The notes under the pieces are model-generated. The model saw only the letters and a program-made list of their open reading frames with translations. It did no database searches and had not been told where the DNA came from. DNA of 8,416 bases from DATFYI01 sp035315125 (GTDB taxonomy: Bacteria; Chloroflexota; Anaerolineae; Anaerolineales; Anaerolineaceae): the NCBI GenBank assembly GCA_035315125.1, contig DATFYI010000079.1:1-8416 (forward strand), given 5' to 3'. The translations under genes and the position numbers were made by a program. Positions 6,511 to 8,416 of this stretch are shown piece by piece (the stretch's first letter is position 1; the number at the start of each line of letters is the position of its first letter).

Positions 6511-6588
6511 CCATTAATTCAGCCTTAAATGCCAGTTTCCAAACAATCTGGATGCTAATGTTATCAGGATAATTGGAGCCAAAAACTC

Positions 6589-6600
6589 TCCAACGTTGGA
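6589..6600. repeat. Perfect 12-bp palindrome
   Basis: TCCAACGTTGGA is a perfect palindrome next to the left side of the IS21-like relic. It could be a protein-binding site or chance; nothing nearby decides. Confidence 0.3.
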
Positions 6601-6622
6601 ATTGGACCTAAATTGTTTTTTG

Positions 6623-6662
6623 ACTTCGAAAACGAGCCCATTTTAACTTCGAAAATGCACCC
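6623..6662. repeat. Two 23-bp-period repeats (ACTTCGAAAA units)
   Basis: ACTTCGAAAACGAGCCC (6623-6639) and ACTTCGAAAATGCACCC (6646-6662) are direct repeats with a 23-base period, the same spacing as the repeat pair at 6805-6846. They are read as the opposite end of the IS21-like relic. Confidence 0.6.
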
Positions 6663-6804
6663 GCTTTCTGGCTTAAAAGAATAGAAATAACCCATCACGG
6701 TTAATCTCTCCTGGGCCATGTTATCCTCCTTGTTCCTGGAAGATAGCATGCCATAGTTTTGGATTAACCAGTATTTTTCTGTTTCCCCGGCTTAGATAAA
6801 AGTG

Positions 6805-6846
6805 TGTGCCATACTCCGGTTAAGATGTGCGGCTTACTCCGGTTTA
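6805..6846. repeat. Two 23-bp-period repeats (ACTCCGGTT units)
   Basis: Units TGTGCCATACTCCGGTT (6805-6821) and TGTGCGGCTTACTCCGGTT (6826-6844) are direct repeats in which the ACTCCGGTT cores are exactly 23 bases apart. They fit the multi-site ends of IS21-like elements. The second unit overlaps the stop codon of the papain-like gene (6834-6836). Confidence 0.6.
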
Positions 6847-7832
6847 ACTTTGCGACCTGATCCGTTTTTTGCACGGGATTTAATAATGAGGAGCAATGTA
6901 ACGGCAGTTAGCGCCGCTGCGATACCCAGGAACAACACTGCTTTCCAGCCATGCGTGCGCACAACGCCCCTTACAGAAGTATCCAACGGGTGGGGTTCAA
7001 CCAGGGAATCGGCCCCGCCCAGCTTGTTACCCTTTGGGGCCCCGTAATACTGTGCGAATCCATTGGGGCTGATGAATATCTTCGTTTTAGCTGCATTGGG
7101 AGGTGAATGGACGCTTACCGTCCCCCCTTGCAACAACCCCAGACGCCGCGCTTTAGCGATTTCACGCTGCACAATCTCAGGCAGGCATTCTGCTGCAAGG
7201 CTTGAACACACCTGTTTGGCCGGATCATCAATTTCGCCCAGGGTCAGCGCTTCGAGATCACTATATTTCTCACCCAACCTGGATTTGACGCAGGCAATAA
7301 ATGCCTCTGCATCTATCCCTGTTTTCGAGAGGGGGATCCTCGCAAAAGGTCGACCGGCATATTCGTCTTGAAATTTGCGCTCCACCGTTTGCCCAACGGT
7401 GACCTCAGCCATCACTGGTTTACCCGTGGGCAAATCCACTTCGCCGGTATCAACACTGACATGTGAATAGCCAAAACCTCCGGTCAGGTCGTCGATGATA
7501 AAGCTTTCAAGCCGGCGCGGCACCCATAACAGCAGGTCGCCCATCTGTTGTGTGCGTTTTGCAGCGTAAGGCCCGCCTGGATAGGCGATCGCTTCTTTAG
7601 GACTGCTTTCTTTTGGGCCTGGATGGTGGCGCCAGGCGAAACGCAGCCCTTTTAATAGGATACGTCCCAGCCATTGGAAATCTGAATGAAGCAGGCGTAG
7701 GATCCATTCAGTTAGTTTTCGTTCTCCGTTCAGAAAGGAATTATCCTTAGTGTCCATTGGCAGCCCACATCTTTCAATTGGCCATTTGCCCAAGAGTGAT
7801 CTTCCGAGTGACTTATTTTGAATTATCTCCAT
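6834..7832 (-). CDS. Permuted papain-like (YiiX/NlpC-P60-type) protein with C-terminal membrane anchor
   Basis: A 332-residue protein. MGDLLLWVP (97-105), GGFGYSHVSVDTGE (118-131) with H124, MAEVTVGQTV (141-150) with E143, and KQVCSSLAAECLP (206-218) with C209 follow the order His, then Glu, then Cys. That order is typical of permuted papain-like enzymes (YiiX/LRAT-like), which act as amidases, peptidases or acyltransferases. The GD-hydrophobic opening and SHV step are family hallmarks. Residues about 297-317 form one membrane helix followed by a short basic tail (KSRAKNGSGRKVKPE). No N-terminal signal peptide is seen, so the topology is puzzling: a basic C-tail suggests it stays in the cytoplasm. 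The start is uncertain; neither ATG 7832 nor ATG 7757 (residue 26) has an SD. The last four codons and the stop lie inside a mobile-element repeat, so the natural C-terminus may have been replaced. Fold assignment is fairly good; reaction and substrate are unknown. Confidence 0.68.
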   Translation of the reverse strand: MEIIQNKSLGRSLLGKWPIERCGLPMDTKDNSFLNGERKLTEWILRLLHSDFQWLGRILLKGLRFAWRHHPGPKESSPKEAIAYPGGPYAAKRTQQMGDLLLWVPRRLESFIIDDLTGGFGYSHVSVDTGEVDLPTGKPVMAEVTVGQTVERKFQDEYAGRPFARIPLSKTGIDAEAFIACVKSRLGEKYSDLEALTLGEIDDPAKQVCSSLAAECLPEIVQREIAKARRLGLLQGGTVSVHSPPNAAKTKIFISPNGFAQYYGAPKGNKLGGADSLVEPHPLDTSVRGVVRTHGWKAVLFLGIAAALTAVTLLLIIKSRAKNGSGRKVKPE

Positions 7833-8129
7833 TTATTATACGGCGGTTGATGGTTTCAAGTTTCTCCCGGTCATAATTCGAACTTCAATGAATTGATCCT
7901 AATATTGACAATAATCAGTAGGATGAAGCGATTGATGAATTTAGAAAGGCAATAGTGTGAACTTCACCTGGTCTTTATGAGTTCGTTTTCCATACGGAGA
8001 TCGGATCAGTGATGCCAATTATCACGAAAGATTTACCGGAACCGCTGATTCCCGCTGTGATCATCAGAATGTTGAAATGGTAGATGGACGATCTTGTTCG
8101 GATTGAATTGAGAGACCAGGCGGGTTCCA

Positions 8130-8159
8130 GTGACACAGTCCGAAATACCCAATTATAAT
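8130..8159 (+). promoter_or_regulatory. Sigma70-type promoter of the PPK2 gene
   Basis: GTGACA at 8130-8135 matches the -35 consensus at 5 of 6 positions, and TATAAT at 8154-8159 is a perfect -10, separated by 18 bases. Transcription would begin near 8166, leaving a leader of about 97 bases before ATG 8263. The -10 lies inside a perfect 20-bp palindrome, which suggests repressor control. Confidence 0.6.
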
Positions 8160-8165
8160 TGGGTA
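8146..8165. promoter_or_regulatory. Perfect 20-bp palindrome over the -10 box (putative operator)
   Basis: TACCCAATTATAATTGGGTA is identical to its reverse complement over all 20 bases. It covers the TATAAT at 8154-8159 and ends about where transcription should begin, the usual place for a dimeric repressor to bind. As RNA it would lack a loop, so a terminator is less likely. No regulator gene for it is visible nearby. Confidence 0.55.
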
Positions 8166-8250
8166 AGCGCTCATCCCAAATCATGTCTGGTTGTGCGACC
8201 AGAACAGGTGGTTAGATCAATAAACAATCAGGTCATTCGATATAGGAAAA

Positions 8251-8256
8251 AAGGAG
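8251..8256 (+). promoter_or_regulatory. Shine-Dalgarno site of the PPK2 gene
   Basis: AAGGAG lies 6 bases before ATG 8263, supporting that start. Confidence 0.7.
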
Positions 8257-8262
8257 AAGAAA

Positions 8263-8416
8263 ATGGACTCGAAAGATTTTTGGGTGAAACCCGGTTCAAA
8301 GGTTAATCTGAAAGATATTGATACCAGCGGAAAAAAGTATTTCAATGATGATAAAGAATCCGGTCAAAAAGAAATGATGAAGTATAAGGAAGATATTGCC
8401 AGGATTCAAGAAATAT
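8263..8416 (+). CDS. ppk2: PPK2-family polyphosphate kinase, N-terminal part (runs off the right edge)
   Basis: Only the first 51 codons are in the window. The opening FWVKPGSKVNLKDIDTSG, then an acidic lysine-rich helix (KESGQKEMMKYKEDIARIQE), matches the N-terminal lead of PPK2-type proteins, which precedes the P-loop kinase core. PPK2 enzymes transfer phosphate between polyphosphate and nucleoside mono- or diphosphates in the cytoplasm. The Walker motifs and lid lie beyond the edge, so class (I, II or III) and intactness cannot be judged. The start is set by AAGGAG at 8251-8256. A good promoter with a palindromic operator-like site stands about 100 bases upstream, which suggests its own regulated transcript. 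Confidence 0.7.
   Translation, partial: MDSKDFWVKPGSKVNLKDIDTSGKKYFNDDKESGQKEMMKYKEDIARIQEI

Larger units (their letters stand above)
6564..6719 (-). pseudogene. Remnant IstA-like start fused to unrelated sequence
   Basis: ATG at 6717-6719 has a near-ideal SD (AGGAGG, 5-base spacing). The first residues MAQERLTV resemble the start of IS21-family IstA transposases. The following 43 codons run through the 23-bp repeat region and show no transposase motif. A ribosome could still translate this 51-residue ORF, but it looks like a by-product of an internal deletion rather than a selected gene. Confidence 0.4.
6590..6850 (-). mobile_element. Relic of an IS21-type element (terminal repeats plus IstA start)
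   Basis: The right side has ACTCCGGTT at 6813-6821 and 6836-6844, a 23-base period, each preceded by TGTGC. The left side has ACTTCGAAAA at 6623-6632 and 6646-6655, again a 23-base period, each followed by a CCC 23 bases apart. Between them on the minus strand an AGGAGG (6725-6730) stands 5 bases before ATG 6719-6717, opening MAQERLTV. IS21-family elements carry several short repeats at each end as transposase-binding sites, and IstA proteins often begin MAQERLSM or similar. After the first eight codons the frame no longer resembles a transposase (51 residues in all) and runs into the left repeats, so nearly all coding sequence has been lost. The two repeat sets are in inverted orientation but differ in sequence, so they may come from two related elements. 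Boundaries are approximate. This fills the 6511-6833 gap. Confidence 0.45.
7975..8184 (-). other. Possible remnant of a P-loop ATPase gene (weak)
   Basis: A minus-strand frame of 69 codons contains ILMITAGISGSGKSFVIIG, which fits the Walker A pattern GxxGxGK[ST] preceded by a hydrophobic strand, as in many ATPases. Neither Walker B nor other ATPase motifs follow; the frame ends 19 codons after GKS. No SD stands before the ATG, and the region overlaps the promoter of the polyphosphate kinase gene. I list it as a possible decayed fragment, not a gene. Apart from this and the promoter, the 7833-8262 gap shows no gene. Confidence 0.25.

Noticed and set aside
6802..7371. Two plus-strand frames opposite the papain-like gene
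   Set aside because: Both are shadows of the better supported minus-strand gene, with no SD and with low-complexity composition.
7835..7840. Minus-strand TATAAT just before ATG 7832 as a promoter
   Set aside because: It lies only 2 bases before the ATG, so transcription would begin inside the coding sequence, and no -35 stands at a suitable distance. It would only make sense if translation begins at ATG 7757.
1..8416. CRISPR array or other regularly spaced repeat array
   Set aside because: No repeat occurs more than twice with regular spacing; the only periodic pairs are the 23-base repeats of the IS relic.

Overview
The window looks like an accessory, decaying stretch of a bacterial chromosome. 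The best clue to the host is a broken LuxR-type regulator (5237-5734, minus strand). Its build (short helical N-terminus, ribbon-helix-helix-like segment, LuxR helix-turn-helix, ending in a leucine- and tryptophan-rich segment) is one I associate with Chloroflexota. That placement is an inference from remembered family patterns, not a database result. Several genes have clear Shine-Dalgarno sites (GGAGG or AAGGAG types), and the base composition is moderate with AT-rich gaps.

Layout. At 2-208 is the C-terminal end of a DDE transposase that enters from the left, followed by an AT-rich non-coding stretch with a hairpin. A large plus-strand gene (588-2420) encodes a two-domain phospholipase D-like protein whose two HxK/GSxN motifs both lack the usual aspartate. 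After a long hairpin comes a multi-pass membrane protein (2543-3799) with two divergent InlB B-repeats at its N-terminus. Next are a small unrecognised ORF (4012-4239), a degenerate tRNA-Arg-like sequence on the minus strand (4373-4445) and an orphan Hcp-family protein (4492-4974). The region 5237-5830 holds the broken LuxR regulator and the repeated C-terminal tail of a second copy. A minus-strand protein with an RxxxxH motif (HEPN-like, 5833-6510) follows. The region 6590-6850 looks like the relic of an IS21-type element: 23-bp-period repeats on both sides of an orphan SD and an IstA-like start. A minus-strand permuted-papain (YiiX-like) protein with a C-terminal membrane anchor (6834-7832) ends inside one of these repeats. 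On the right edge a PPK2-family polyphosphate kinase begins at 8263, behind a good sigma70-type promoter whose -10 sits in a perfect 20-bp palindrome.

How the genes may fit together. The genes are mostly separate units on both strands, so no single operon is shown. The most suggestive grouping is the PLD-like protein, the InlB-repeat membrane protein and the orphan Hcp, all on the plus strand and interrupted only by a small ORF and the tRNA relic. Together with the membrane-anchored papain-like enzyme they could belong to an envelope- or secretion-related function, but only neighbourhood supports this. No other type VI or contractile-tail genes are visible in the window.
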